The notes under the pieces are model-generated. The model ran no database searches, was not told where the DNA came from, and saw only the letters and a program-made list of their open reading frames with translations. This document shows positions 6,557-15,723 of a stretch of DNA of 64,000 nt, in pieces (positions within the stretch are counted from its first letter, which is position 1; each line of letters opens with the position of its first letter). Source of the stretch: XN24 sp964462675 (GTDB lineage: Bacteria; Pseudomonadota; Gammaproteobacteria; Steroidobacterales; XN24); assembly GCA_964462675.1 (NCBI GenBank), contig CAYWYS010000006.1, positions 1 to 64,000 on the forward strand, read 5' to 3'. The translations under genes were made by a program, and so were the position numbers.

Positions 6557-9250
6557 ATGAGCGAAGAGAACGCGCCCGAAGCGGTGGCCCGGATCAGCGC
6601 CGATCTGGGCAACGCCGTTCGCAGGATTCGGCCCACGCCGAGTCGTATCGGCCTGAATCCCGCCATCACCAAGGTGGCGGTCGACTTGCTCAATCTCGAG
6701 CCCGAAACCGCCGAGCAGGTCTTGAGCGAGTCGCTCGAAGTGCTGCGGGAATCCCTTGGCGCTGACTCGGTCTGTTTCGCGCTGTTGACCGAGGATGGCC
6801 TTGCGTTCGATCGCGTCAGCCATGCCTCGACGGTGCTTGCGGGCTGCCGCCCGGAGCGCCTCGCGGGCACCCGACTCGAGAACGTGGCCTGGCTCAACGG
6901 CCGGCTTGGTCATATGCGCCTCGTCGAGATCCGCGACGCGGTGCGCCTTTCGACCGCGCTGGACGGCGAAGCGAAGCTGATGGCCGAGATGGGTTCCGGC
7001 GCGGCGCTGTTCGCCGGCCTGGACATCGACGGCCGCCTCGGCGGCGTTCTCGCAGTGCTCTCGGCGCGCCCGGTGGACACGTGGCACGTCGATGTCTACC
7101 TGTTGATGAAGCTGATCAGCGCGAGCCTGTCCGCGGCGCTGACGCGCCTGAAGCTCGGCCGCGAGCTCGGCGATATCCACGAGCGCGAAGAACTGACCCG
7201 GCATGCCTCGAACGACGGCGTCTGGGATTTCGATGTCGAGACGAACACGATCCGCTTCTCGCCGCGCTGGAAGATCATGATGGGCTACGGCGACGAGGAG
7301 CCCGACGAGGAAATGCCCGACTGGCGCCAGCTGGTGCATCCGGAGGACATGGTGCGGGTGCAGGGCAAGATCCGCGACCATCTCGAGGGCAAGTCGGAGC
7401 TGTTCGAGAGCGTGCACCGGATGCGCCACCGGTCCGGTGACTGGCGCTGGGTCATGAGCCGCGCGAAGGCAATGGTGGACGAGGACGGCAGGATGCGCCG
7501 GCTGGTCGGCGTCGAGCTCGACATCACGGACCAGAAGCTCTACGAGGAGGCGCTGTTCCGCGAGAAACAGAATGCGCAAATCACGCTGCAATCGATCGGC
7601 GACGGCGTCATCACGACGGATTCGGACTGCCGCATCGAGTACCTGAATCCGGTCGCGCAAGAGCTCACCGGCTGGACGCTCGACACCGCGTCCGCCCGCT
7701 CCATCGACGAAATCTTCCGCAGTTTTCACGAGGAAACCTGTGAGCCGATGGAGAATCCGCTGTCCGTTGCGATCCGGCGCGACCGGCTCTACAAGTCGAT
7801 GCGCCCGATGCTGCTGATCCGCCGTGACGGCAACGAGCTCTATGTCGAGACCTGCGCCGCGCCGATCCGCAACGACGTCGGCCAGGTCATCGGCGGCGTG
7901 CTGGTGTTCCACGACGTCAGCGAGGCCCGCGAGCTGAACCGTCGCCTGTCCTATCACGCCAGCCACGACATGCTGACGGGCCTCGTCAACCGTCGCGAGT
8001 TCGAGGCGCGGCTGGAGCGCGCCCTGAAAATGGGTCGCGCCCGCGAGGCCCAGTACGCGCTTTGTTACATGGATCTCGACCAGTTCAAGATCATCAACGA
8101 CTCCTGCGGGCACATGGCCGGCGACGCGCTGCTCGGCCAGCTCGGCGCGCTGCTTAAGTCGAAGATCCGCTGGCGCGACACGCTCGCGCGGCTCGGCGGC
8201 GACGAATTCGGCGTGCTGCTCGAGAACTGCACGCTCGACGAGGCCATCGAAACCGCGGAATCGCTGCTCAAGGCCGTGCAGGACTTCCGTTTCGTCTGGG
8301 AGGATCGCAGCTTCCGGCTCGGCGCGAGCATCGGCGTCGTGCCGATCGCGCCGGAGACCGCAAGCGTCGCCGAGCTGCTGACGGCGGCGGACAGCGCCTG
8401 CGCCGCGGCCAAGGAATCCGGCCGCAACCGCGTGCAGACCTGGCAGGAGAACGACATCGACCTGATGCGGCGCCGGCGCGAGATGCAGTGGGCCGCGCGC
8501 ATCAACAACGCGCTCGAGGAGTCGCGTTTCGAGCTGTTCCGCCAGCCGATCATGCCGCTGCAGGACCAGTCCACCGGCGCGCACTACGAGCTGTTGCTGC
8601 GCATGCGCGACGAGCAGGGGCAGATCATCGCGCCGGACGTGTTCATCAACGCCGCTGAGCGCTATGGCCTGACGCCGAGCATTGATCGCTGGGTCATTAC
8701 GAATGCGCTGCGCTGGCTGGTTTCGGAGGCGGACGAGCGCGAGCGTCTCGTGATGTGCTCGATCAACCTGTCGGGCCAAAGCCTGTGCGACGACAAGTTC
8801 CTGCCGTTCGTCATCGAGCAATTCGAGCGCAGCGGCCTCGATGCCTCGAAGATCTGTTTCGAAATCACCGAGACGGCTGCGATCGCAAGCTACTCGCAGG
8901 CCAACCGCTTCATCAACTCGCTGAAGGAGCTCGGCTGCAAGTTCGCGCTCGACGACTTCGGTACCGGCCTGTCTTCGTTCGGCTATCTGAAGCATTTCCC
9001 GGTCGATTTCCTGAAGATCGACGGCAGCTTCGTCAAGGAAATCCTGCACGACCCGATCGACCGCGAAATGGTCCGCTCGATCAACGAGATCGGCCACCTG
9101 ACCGGCAAGCGCACGATCGCGGAGTTCGTCGAGAACAAGGAATTGATCACCATGTTGCGCGGCATGGGCGTGGACTACGCCCAGGGCTACGGCGTCGGCG
9201 AGCCGCGCCGCATCATGGACCCGGAGTTCGCGGTCCGCGAAATCCGCTAG
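6557..9250 (+). CDS. GAF-PAS-PAS-GGDEF-EAL cyclic-di-GMP enzyme
   Basis: 897 residues with no membrane segment. A GAF-like domain (about 40-200), two PAS domains (about 215-335 and 340-465, the first with a PAC-like end at VGVELDITDQK), a diguanylate cyclase domain with intact GGDEF at 547-551 and an inhibitory RxxD site (R538-D541), and an EAL domain. The EAL signature reads ELL at 678-680, but the Glu is kept and the other metal/catalytic motifs (NLSGQ, EITET, DDFGTG, KIDGSF, QGY) are present, so phosphodiesterase activity is likely. It is divergent from the T_hemolysin run and not obviously part of it. It is a cytosolic sensor of an unidentified signal. Confidence 0.93.
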   Translation: MSEENAPEAVARISADLGNAVRRIRPTPSRIGLNPAITKVAVDLLNLEPETAEQVLSESLEVLRESLGADSVCFALLTEDGLAFDRVSHASTVLAGCRPERLAGTRLENVAWLNGRLGHMRLVEIRDAVRLSTALDGEAKLMAEMGSGAALFAGLDIDGRLGGVLAVLSARPVDTWHVDVYLLMKLISASLSAALTRLKLGRELGDIHEREELTRHASNDGVWDFDVETNTIRFSPRWKIMMGYGDEEPDEEMPDWRQLVHPEDMVRVQGKIRDHLEGKSELFESVHRMRHRSGDWRWVMSRAKAMVDEDGRMRRLVGVELDITDQKLYEEALFREKQNAQITLQSIGDGVITTDSDCRIEYLNPVAQELTGWTLDTASARSIDEIFRSFHEETCEPMENPLSVAIRRDRLYKSMRPMLLIRRDGNELYVETCAAPIRNDVGQVIGGVLVFHDVSEARELNRRLSYHASHDMLTGLVNRREFEARLERALKMGRAREAQYALCYMDLDQFKIINDSCGHMAGDALLGQLGALLKSKIRWRDTLARLGGDEFGVLLENCTLDEAIETAESLLKAVQDFRFVWEDRSFRLGASIGVVPIAPETASVAELLTAADSACAAAKESGRNRVQTWQENDIDLMRRRREMQWAARINNALEESRFELFRQPIMPLQDQSTGAHYELLLRMRDEQGQIIAPDVFINAAERYGLTPSIDRWVITNALRWLVSEADERERLVMCSINLSGQSLCDDKFLPFVIEQFERSGLDASKICFEITETAAIASYSQANRFINSLKELGCKFALDDFGTGLSSFGYLKHFPVDFLKIDGSFVKEILHDPIDREMVRSINEIGHLTGKRTIAEFVENKELITMLRGMGVDYAQGYGVGEPRRIMDPEFAVREIR

Positions 9251-9299
9251 CCAAGTCCCGCTGTTAAGCTACCCGGAATTTCTCCCCGGGAGGCGACCG

Positions 9300-9872
9300 A
9301 TGGCCCTGTTTATTGCCGGACTGGTGCTGTTCCTCTGGACGCACCTGCTGCGCGTGCTCGCGCCGGAACAACGCGCAGCCATGATCACCCGGCTCGGGCC
9401 AACGGGCTGGAAGATCGCTTACTCGGCGGTCGCTTTCGCGGGCTTCCTGATGATGATCGTCGGCTACGCCTCAATCCGCTGGAGCAGCCCGGTGCTCTGG
9501 TCGCCGCCACCCGGCTGGGTGCGGATGGCGGTGGGCCTGCTGATGCTGCCGGCGCTGGTGGTATTCGTCGCTGCGTACCTGCCGGGCAGGATCCGCGCTG
9601 CGCTGCGGCACCCGATGATGATCGCGACCGTGATATGGGCGACGTTGCACCTGCTGGTCAACGGCCGGGTCGCCGACCTGCTGCTGTTCGGCGCTTTCCT
9701 GGCCTGGGCGCTGGTCGTGCTGGTCGCCTCGTTCCGTCGCCCGTGGATTAGACCGGCCAAGGCGCCGTCATTCCTGTGGGACGGCGTCGCGATCGCGGCC
9801 GGCGCTGGCGCATGGTGGTGGCTGGCGTTCGGCGGCGGTCACCTGATGCTGTTTGGCATGCCCGTCATGTAG
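9300..9872 (+). CDS. NnrU-family membrane protein
   Basis: 190-residue integral membrane protein with about five to six hydrophobic helices. It matches the NnrU family in layout: an early WTHLLR segment with conserved His, a TGWKIAYS stretch, RHPMM followed by WATLHLLVNG, and GAFLAWA. NnrU was described in denitrifying bacteria next to nitrite/nitric-oxide reduction genes, and a related plant protein is a zeta-carotene isomerase (Z-ISO), so heme binding by the conserved His residues is conceivable. No denitrification genes are nearby. An AGGCG ribosome site lies just before the ATG. Its function here is unknown. Confidence 0.85.
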   Translation: MALFIAGLVLFLWTHLLRVLAPEQRAAMITRLGPTGWKIAYSAVAFAGFLMMIVGYASIRWSSPVLWSPPPGWVRMAVGLLMLPALVVFVAAYLPGRIRAALRHPMMIATVIWATLHLLVNGRVADLLLFGAFLAWALVVLVASFRRPWIRPAKAPSFLWDGVAIAAGAGAWWWLAFGGGHLMLFGMPVM

Positions 9873-9925
9873 GGGCGCCCGCCGGCTCGCATGACCGTGC
9901 CGCGGCTGGACCGTGACCGAACCGC

Positions 9926-9976
9926 GACAGGGTCCACCGCCCTCGGAAATCTTTATCTCGGTCGGCGGACCCTGTC
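9926..9976. repeat. Inverted repeat in convergent intergenic region
   Basis: A 10-bp arm GACAGGGTCC at 9926-9935 is perfectly complementary to GGACCCTGTC at 9967-9976, with a 31-base AT-richer spacer. It sits between the 3' ends of the NnrU-like gene and fadE. It could be a bidirectional stem or a REP-type palindrome; there is no U-tract typical of an intrinsic terminator. Confidence 0.55.
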
Positions 9977-10009
9977 ACGTTCCGGCCACTGCGCCGGTGC
10001 CGGCCCCCG

Positions 10010-12439
10010 CTACGCTGCCTGTTGCCCGGCCTTCTTCTGGCGGCCCGGGAAGTCGTCCACGGCGATCGCCAGCGCGGTGATCGCCATCGCCTCGCGCACG
10101 GTCCCGGCTTCGAGCTCGTTGATCGCGCCCTCGGCGACCCCCTTCTTCAACACCGCTTCCATGTTCTCGGTGTTGACGCTGGCGCCGAAGGCCTGCGCAA
10201 GCTTGCGCTCGACCGGCTCGCCGGCGATGACTTTCTGCAGCGCCAGCTCCATCAGCCCCATCGGGTCGTCTTCGCGCAGCTCGATGAACAGTCCGTCGGT
10301 CAGCCGGTCACGCGTTTCGGAGGGGCTCAGCAGGAGTTTCGCGACCTCGTGCCCGAGCTTGTCCGAGGCGCCCTTGCAGCGGCGGCCCAGCGGCAGCACG
10401 AACGGCCGCAGCACGGCGCCGACGCCGCGCACCGGGAAGTTGCGCAGGATGCTGTCGAGCCGCTCCTCGATGATCGCCAGCGAGTCCTCGAGCGCCCAAC
10501 GGACGATTGGCAGGTCCGCCGCGGGGCGGCCGTCATCCTCGAAGCGCTTCAGCACGGCCGAGGCCATGTAGAGGTGGCTGAGGATGTCGGCGAAGCGCCC
10601 CGAGATCTTCTCGCGGCGCTTCAGGTCGCCGCCAAGCGAGAGCATCGCAACATCGGCGAGCAACGCAAACGAGGCGCTCATCCGCGTCAGGCGCTTGGCG
10701 TAGACCGAGGTCGGGCCGAGATCGGGCGCCCTGACGAAGCTGGCGCCAGTCACTGCGAGCACGAAGGAACGCACGAGATTGCTGATCGTGAAACCGACGT
10801 GCGCGAAGAATGCCTCGTCGAAGGCTGCCAGTCCGGCAGTGCTGTCCTCGTCGGCCGCGGCGAGCATCTCCTTGAGGACATAGGGGTGACAGCGTATCGC
10901 GCCCTGGCCGAAGATGATCATGCTCCGGGTCAGGATGTTGGCGCCCTCGACCGTGATCGCGACCGGCACCGTCTGGTAGGTATGCGCAAGATAATTGCTC
11001 GGGCCGAGGCAGACGGCGCGCCCTGCGTGCACATCCATCGCGTCGTTGACCGCCTGGCGCATGCCCTCGGTGTTGTTGTATTTCAAGATCGCCGACAGCA
11101 CGGACGGCTTGCCGCCGAGATCGAGCGCGGTCGCCGTCAGGATGCGGGCTGCATCCATCCGGTAGGTAATGCCGCCGATGCGCGCGAGCGGCTCCTCGAT
11201 GCCCTCGAAGCGCCCGATCGGAATCTTGAACTGGCGGCGCACGCGCGCATAGGCGCCGGTCATCCGGGCCGCGGCCTTGCCAGCGGCCGTGCCGAGCGCC
11301 GGCAGCGAGATGGCGCGGCCGACCGACAGGCAGTCCATCAGCATCTTCCAGCCATTTCCGATCTGGGCCTGTCCGCCGATGACCCATTCCATCGGCACGA
11401 ACACGTCCTTGCCGCTGTTGGGCCCGTTCAGGAATGCGCCGCCGGGATTGTGCCGCCGGCCGATCTCGACCCCAGGCGCGTTCGTCGGAATCAACGCACA
11501 GGTGATGCCGAGCTCCTTCCGGCTGCCCAGCAGGCCGTCGGGGTCGCGCGCCTTGAAGGCCAGCCCGAGAATCGTCGCGATCGGGCCGAGCGTGATGTAA
11601 CGCTTCGCCCAGTTGACGCGGAACCCGAGCACTTCCTTGCCCTTGTACTCGCCCTTGCAGACGATGCCGGTGTCCGGCATCGAGCCGGCGTCCGAGCCGG
11701 CCCACGGGCCGGTCAGCGCGAATGCCGGGATCTCTTCGCCGCGCGCAAGGCGCGGCAGGAAGTGCTGCTTCTGCTCGTCGGTACCGTAGTGCATCAACAA
11801 CTCGCCCGGGCCGAGCGAGTTCGGCACCATGACGGTCACGGCCGCGGCGACGCTGCGGCTGGCGATCTTCACGACGACCTCAGACTGCGCGCGCGCAGAG
11901 AAGTCGAGTCCGCCGTATTCCTTTGGAATGATCATCGCGAAGAAGCGGTGCTTGCCGAGGAAAGTCCAGACTTCGGGCGGCAGGTCATCGAGCTCGTGGC
12001 TGATTTTCCAGTCGTCGAGCATGCGGCACAGTTCCTCGACCGGGCCGTCGAGGAAGGCGCGCTCCTCGGTGCTGAGCTCGGCGCGCGGGGTGCGCAGCAG
12101 CTCGTTCCAGTTGGGTCGCCCGCTGAACAACTCCGCATCCCACCAGACGGTGCCGGCGTCGATTGCATCTTTCTCGGTCGGGGACATCGGCGGCAGCACG
12201 GACTTGAACCAGCCAAGCAGCGGCTTGCTGAGCAGTGCGCGCCGCACCGGCTTCAGATTCAACGTGACCGCCACGAAGGCGAGCATGATCCAGGGCAGCG
12301 GGGTCAGGCCGTCGCCGGTCAGCTGGATCGCCAGCAGGAACAACGCGGCGGCGCCGGTCCAGACGGGAAGGCTGCTGCGCCGGTAGGCGAGCACGCCAAA
12401 GGCGACGCCGATCAGGAGCGACCAGATGATTCCAGACAT
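10010..12439 (-). CDS. fadE: Acyl-CoA dehydrogenase, FadE type
   Basis: 809 residues, close to the 814 of E. coli FadE. Two N-terminal hydrophobic segments (about 4-50) precede the acyl-CoA dehydrogenase core; a C-terminal extension characteristic of FadE (DUF1974) follows. Motifs include the FAD/substrate region ALTGPWAGSDAGSMPD and PIGRFEGIEEPLARIGG. It catalyses the first oxidation of fatty-acid beta-oxidation, passing electrons to the quinone pool via ETF. The ATG at 12439 has a GGAG ribosome site six bases upstream; an in-frame start 60 bp further upstream is less likely. A promoter candidate is annotated separately. Confidence 0.93.
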   Translation of the reverse strand: MSGIIWSLLIGVAFGVLAYRRSSLPVWTGAAALFLLAIQLTGDGLTPLPWIMLAFVAVTLNLKPVRRALLSKPLLGWFKSVLPPMSPTEKDAIDAGTVWWDAELFSGRPNWNELLRTPRAELSTEERAFLDGPVEELCRMLDDWKISHELDDLPPEVWTFLGKHRFFAMIIPKEYGGLDFSARAQSEVVVKIASRSVAAAVTVMVPNSLGPGELLMHYGTDEQKQHFLPRLARGEEIPAFALTGPWAGSDAGSMPDTGIVCKGEYKGKEVLGFRVNWAKRYITLGPIATILGLAFKARDPDGLLGSRKELGITCALIPTNAPGVEIGRRHNPGGAFLNGPNSGKDVFVPMEWVIGGQAQIGNGWKMLMDCLSVGRAISLPALGTAAGKAAARMTGAYARVRRQFKIPIGRFEGIEEPLARIGGITYRMDAARILTATALDLGGKPSVLSAILKYNNTEGMRQAVNDAMDVHAGRAVCLGPSNYLAHTYQTVPVAITVEGANILTRSMIIFGQGAIRCHPYVLKEMLAAADEDSTAGLAAFDEAFFAHVGFTISNLVRSFVLAVTGASFVRAPDLGPTSVYAKRLTRMSASFALLADVAMLSLGGDLKRREKISGRFADILSHLYMASAVLKRFEDDGRPAADLPIVRWALEDSLAIIEERLDSILRNFPVRGVGAVLRPFVLPLGRRCKGASDKLGHEVAKLLLSPSETRDRLTDGLFIELREDDPMGLMELALQKVIAGEPVERKLAQAFGASVNTENMEAVLKKGVAEGAINELEAGTVREAMAITALAIAVDDFPGRQKKAGQQAA

Positions 12440-12510
12440 GATGTACTCCGCCTGTGTTTCCTTGGTTCGCGGATCATTGCTGCCATGCAACTTCCGCAAT
12501 GCGTCAATTG

Positions 12511-12540
12511 TTTATAACCCAGTGAATCCGGCGCCGGCAA
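12511..12540 (-). promoter_or_regulatory. Candidate sigma-70 promoter for fadE
   Basis: On the minus strand a -35-like TTGCCG (12540-12535) and a -10-like TATAAA (12516-12511) are separated by 18 bases, about 70 bp before the fadE start. The surrounding 12440-12704 region between fadE and nadC is noticeably more AT-rich than the coding sequence and shows no other gene. Confidence 0.4.
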
Positions 12541-12704
12541 GCAATCGGTACTTCGATTCAAACGCTCGTTGGGATTCGGTATTCGCACTGCACAATAGAC
12601 GAGCGAGGGCCGCGCTTCGTTACACGAAACCGCTGTGATTCAGGTTGTTTAGTCCGCTGTGCGGCGCCGCCGGCACTATGGAGGCGTGGTGCGCTGCAAA
12701 AAGA

Positions 12705-13580
12705 TCAGCGGGGGTTGGGGGCGGACTGGTGCAGTCGGAAGCGCATCGACAGGTCGATCGCGCGCAGGTGCTTGGTCATGGCGCCAACCGACACGTAGTC
12801 AACGCCCGTCTCGGCGATTGACCGAACATTGGCCAGCCCGACGTTTCCGGAGGCCTCCAGCCGGGTGCGACAGGCGGGCCGTCCGCGAGTCCGCTGCACT
12901 GCCTCCGACAGGTGTTCGTGAGGGAAATTGTCAAGCAACACGATGTCCGCACGGCCATCGAGCGCCTCGTCGAGCTCCGCAAGCGACTCGACCTCGATCT
13001 CGACCTTATGTGCCGGATGGATGCGGCGCGCGGCCTCGAGCGCCGCCTTGATGCCGCCCGCGGCAACGATGTGGTTTTCCTTGATCAGCAGCGCGTCGAA
13101 AAGCCCATGGCGATGGTTGGTGGCCCCGCCGCAGGCGACGGCGTATTTCTGCGCACCGCGCAGGCCGGGCACGGTCTTGCGCGTGTCGAGCACGCGGCAG
13201 CCCGTACCGGCCACCGCTTCCGCATAGCGCCGCGCGACCGTCGCCGTGCCCGAGAGTGCCTGCAGGAAGTTGAGCGCGGTGCGCTCCCCGCTGAGCAGCG
13301 GCCGCGCCGGCCCCTGCAGCCTGCAAAGCAGCGAGTCGGGCGCGATTCGGTCGCCATCGGCGGCGAACCAGGTGACAGAAACCGCCGGATCGAGCTGCGC
13401 GAAGACTTCGTCGAACCAGGCGCGACCGCAGAGCACGGCGTCTTCCCGGCTGACGACAGTCGCCTCGGCGACAAAGTCTGCCGGGACGAGGTCGGCCGTA
13501 ACATCACCGCTGCCGATGTCCTCTTCGAGGGCCCGGGCGACGACCGACGGCAGGTCCTGCGGGAGTTCGGGCGGCGGCAT
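12705..13580 (-). CDS. nadC: Nicotinate-nucleotide pyrophosphorylase (carboxylating)
   Basis: 291 residues, normal for the family. It converts quinolinate and PRPP to nicotinate mononucleotide, CO2 and PPi. Signature segments are DIGSGDVTADLV near the N-terminus, RTALNFLQALSGTATVARRY, DTRKTVPGLR with basic residues for phosphate binding, GGATNHRHGLFDALLIKENH, and the C-terminal EASGNVGLANVRSIAETGVDYVSVGA. The start at 13580 gives the usual N-terminus; the frame extends upstream without family similarity. nadA and nadB lie about 30 kb away on the same strand, so the pathway genes are split. Confidence 0.96.
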   Translation of the reverse strand: MPPPELPQDLPSVVARALEEDIGSGDVTADLVPADFVAEATVVSREDAVLCGRAWFDEVFAQLDPAVSVTWFAADGDRIAPDSLLCRLQGPARPLLSGERTALNFLQALSGTATVARRYAEAVAGTGCRVLDTRKTVPGLRGAQKYAVACGGATNHRHGLFDALLIKENHIVAAGGIKAALEAARRIHPAHKVEIEVESLAELDEALDGRADIVLLDNFPHEHLSEAVQRTRGRPACRTRLEASGNVGLANVRSIAETGVDYVSVGAMTKHLRAIDLSMRFRLHQSAPNPR

Positions 13581-13664
13581 CCGGGGTCCTCGTGCGGCGC
13601 GGCCCGCAGTATAGCCCGTGCCGCGTGCAAGCGGCCCCGGGGCGCAGTCGACGCTGCCGGCCTC

Positions 13665-13673
13665 TGGTATACT
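13665..13673 (+). promoter_or_regulatory. Extended -10 element upstream of sodB
   Basis: TGGTATACT matches the TGnTATAAT extended -10 consensus with one mismatch, 67 bp before the sodB ATG in the nadC/sodB divergent region. No strong -35 is seen, which is typical of extended -10 promoters. Confidence 0.4.
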
Positions 13674-13739
13674 TCGACTCATTCGCTCGGGGCGATTGTC
13701 CCGAAATTCAAGCAACTACGATTTCCGGAGAAGTCCGCC

Positions 13740-14318
13740 ATGGCGCACACCCTGCCCGACCTTCCCTATGCGATGGATGCCCTGCAGCCGCATATTTCCA
13801 AGGAAACGCTCGAATACCATTATGGCAAGCACCATCGTACCTACGTCGAAAAGCTCAACGGCCTGATCGAGGGCACTGCGTTCGCGAAGGCGTCACTCGA
13901 GGACATCGTCCGCGCCAGCACCGGCGGCGTGTTCAACAACGCGGCACAGGTCTGGAACCACAGCTTCTATTGGCACTGCCTGTCACCGCACGGCGGCGGT
14001 CGGCCGAGCGGGGCGCTGGCCAAGGCGATCGATGCGTCCTTCGGTTCCTTCGAGGAATTCCACAAGCAGTTTTCCGACAAGGCGGTGACGCTGTTCGGCT
14101 CAGGCTGGGCGTGGCTCGTCAAGCAGTCCGACGGCAAGCTGGCGATCGTCCAGACCGGCAATGCCGAGACCCCGCTGACCGGCAAGGACAAGGCGCTGCT
14201 GACCTGCGATGTCTGGGAGCACGCCTACTACATCGATTATCGCAACGCGCGTCCGAAGTACCTCGAGGCATTCTGGAACCTCGTGAACTGGGACTTCGTC
14301 GCGAAGAACCTGGGCTGA
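13740..14318 (+). CDS. sodB: Superoxide dismutase, iron type
   Basis: 192 residues. It dismutates superoxide in the cytosol. Metal ligands are visible in the usual places: His in YHYGKHHRTY, His in NHSFYWHCLSP, and Asp/His in DVWEHAYYIDYRN. The Gln in AAQVWNH is the residue that marks the Fe form in SodB-like enzymes. The ATG at 13740 gives the standard short N-terminus (MAHTLPDLPY). It is followed closely by a BON lipoprotein and a glutaredoxin on the same strand, a small redox-stress cluster. Confidence 0.96.
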   Translation: MAHTLPDLPYAMDALQPHISKETLEYHYGKHHRTYVEKLNGLIEGTAFAKASLEDIVRASTGGVFNNAAQVWNHSFYWHCLSPHGGGRPSGALAKAIDASFGSFEEFHKQFSDKAVTLFGSGWAWLVKQSDGKLAIVQTGNAETPLTGKDKALLTCDVWEHAYYIDYRNARPKYLEAFWNLVNWDFVAKNLG

Positions 14319-14339
14319 GGCCGGAGGCAGGCCCCCCCG

Positions 14340-14696
14340 ATGAGGGTTCTCAGCGTGGCGATCGCGGTACTCGCGTGCCTGTCGCTGACGGCCTGCGTGC
14401 CGCTCGCGATTGGCGGCGCCGCCGCGGGGGGCTACATGATCGGCCAGGACGAGCGGCCAGCCGGCGCCATCGCCGAAGACGGCCGGATCACGACCTCGAT
14501 CAAGTCGCGGCTGATTGCCGACAAGTACGTGGATGGTTTCAGGATCAGCGTCGAGACCTACGAAGCTGTCGTGACCCTGCAGGGCGAGGTGGGCAGCAAC
14601 TTCGTGCGCGAGCACGCCGGGAAGCTCGCGGCCTCGGTCGACGGCGTCAAGTCAGTGCGTAACGAAATAAAAATAGTGCATGTGCCCAAGAAGTAG
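14340..14696 (+). CDS. BON-domain lipoprotein
   Basis: 118 residues. A signal peptide ends in the lipobox LTAC with the modifiable Cys at residue 19, so it should be anchored in the cell envelope. The rest is a BON domain (about 45-115) including ITTSIKSRLIADKYVDGFRI and VVTLQGEVGSNFVREHAG. Related to the OsmY/DolP group, which binds phospholipid and supports outer-membrane integrity; only one BON domain is present, unlike DolP with two. It starts 21 bp after sodB. Confidence 0.88.
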   Translation: MRVLSVAIAVLACLSLTACVPLAIGGAAAGGYMIGQDERPAGAIAEDGRITTSIKSRLIADKYVDGFRISVETYEAVVTLQGEVGSNFVREHAGKLAASVDGVKSVRNEIKIVHVPKK

Positions 14697-14742
14697 CGTG
14701 GACAAGGGCGCGGCATCGCAATCAAACCAGGAGAGTGAAGCA

Positions 14743-15060
14743 ATGGAAGAGATCAACGAGCGGATTCGCAGCACCCTTGCGTCGCATCCGATCATGCTGT
14801 TCATGAAAGGCAACCCGGATTTCCCGCAGTGCGGATTCTCGGCGCAGGCCGCGGCCGCCCTGAAGGCATGCGGCGCCGAGTTCGCGTCATTCAATATCTT
14901 CGAGGATCCGGAGATTCGTGAGGGCCTGAAGGCTTACTCAAACTGGCCGACCTACCCGCAGTTGTACGTCAAGGGCGAACTGGTCGGCGGCTGCGACATA
15001 ATCGTCGACATGTATCACTCCGGCGAGCTGAAAAAGTTGCTCGACGAGGCGAAGGCCTGA
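14743..15060 (+). CDS. grxD: Monothiol glutaredoxin, Grx4/GrxD family
   Basis: 105 residues with the monothiol active site CGFS in PDFPQCGFS, a TYPQLYV cis-Pro segment and GGCDI for glutathione binding. Such proteins bind a [2Fe-2S] cluster and pass it on in Fe-S assembly and iron sensing. The ATG at 14743 is preceded by a GGAGAG ribosome site and gives the family N-terminus MEEINERIR. Its 3' end faces that of the RNase T gene with nine bases between. Confidence 0.96.
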   Translation: MEEINERIRSTLASHPIMLFMKGNPDFPQCGFSAQAAAALKACGAEFASFNIFEDPEIREGLKAYSNWPTYPQLYVKGELVGGCDIIVDMYHSGELKKLLDEAKA

Positions 15061-15069
15061 GTCCGGCTT

Positions 15070-15723
15070 CTATGGCCGGCTCTGCTCGTAGATGCCGCGG
15101 AACTGATTGACGATCGCGCAGAACACCTCCGCGGTGATCTGCGCATCGTAGGCCGCGGAATGCGCGGCGCTGCTGTCCCACTTCAGGCCGGCCGCCTCGA
15201 CGATCCTCGACAACACGGTCTGGCCGTAGGCAATGCCCCCGAGCGTGGCGGTGTCGAAGCTCGAGAACGGGTGGAACGGGTTGCGCTTGATGCCGCAGCG
15301 CTCGATCGCCGCGTTGAGGAAATGCAGGTCGAAGAAGGCATTGTGACCGACCAGGATCGCGCGGCTGCAGTCGTGCTCCCGGACTGCACCGCGCACTTCG
15401 CGAAAGATACGCTGCAACGCGTCGCGCTCCGGCAGCGCCGGCCGCAGCGGGTGGTAAGGGTCGATGCCGTTGACCGCCAGCGAGGCCGGCTCGAGATTGG
15501 CGCCCTCGAAGGGCTTGACGTGATAGCGCCAGGTCTCGCCGGGGATGAAGCTGCCGTCGGCGCGCAGCTCGATCAGCACGGCGGCGATTTCCAGCAGGGC
15601 GTCGGTGCGCGGGTTGAAGCCGCCGGTTTCCACGTCCACGACGACGGGCAGGAAGCCGCGAAAGCGCTGGGCCATCAGGCTCGTGCGCCCGGGTTCGGCC
15701 CGCGGTTCGGTCGGCAAGGTCAT
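15070..15723 (-). CDS. rnt: Ribonuclease T
   Basis: 217-residue DEDD exonuclease that trims the 3' ends of tRNA and other stable RNAs. Exo I is VVDVETGG with D30 and E32, Exo II contains HNAFFDLHFL and Exo III HSAAYDAQITAE. Length fits RNase T. The start at 15723 overlaps the pyrC stop (ATGA); an internal ATG 48 bp downstream (MAQRFRGF) is the alternative and closer to the E. coli N-terminus. Confidence 0.93.
   Translation of the reverse strand: MTLPTEPRAEPGRTSLMAQRFRGFLPVVVDVETGGFNPRTDALLEIAAVLIELRADGSFIPGETWRYHVKPFEGANLEPASLAVNGIDPYHPLRPALPERDALQRIFREVRGAVREHDCSRAILVGHNAFFDLHFLNAAIERCGIKRNPFHPFSSFDTATLGGIAYGQTVLSRIVEAAGLKWDSSAAHSAAYDAQITAEVFCAIVNQFRGIYEQSRP

Noticed and set aside
6542..9097. 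Long open frame (851 codons) antisense to the GGDEF/EAL gene
   Set aside because: It is His/Arg/Ala/Asp-rich with no family similarity and lies wholly opposite a clear multi-domain gene. In high-GC DNA such antisense frames arise from codon bias.
10022..12517. Long open frame (831 codons) antisense to fadE
   Set aside because: Same pattern of codon-bias shadow; fadE motifs are intact on the other strand.
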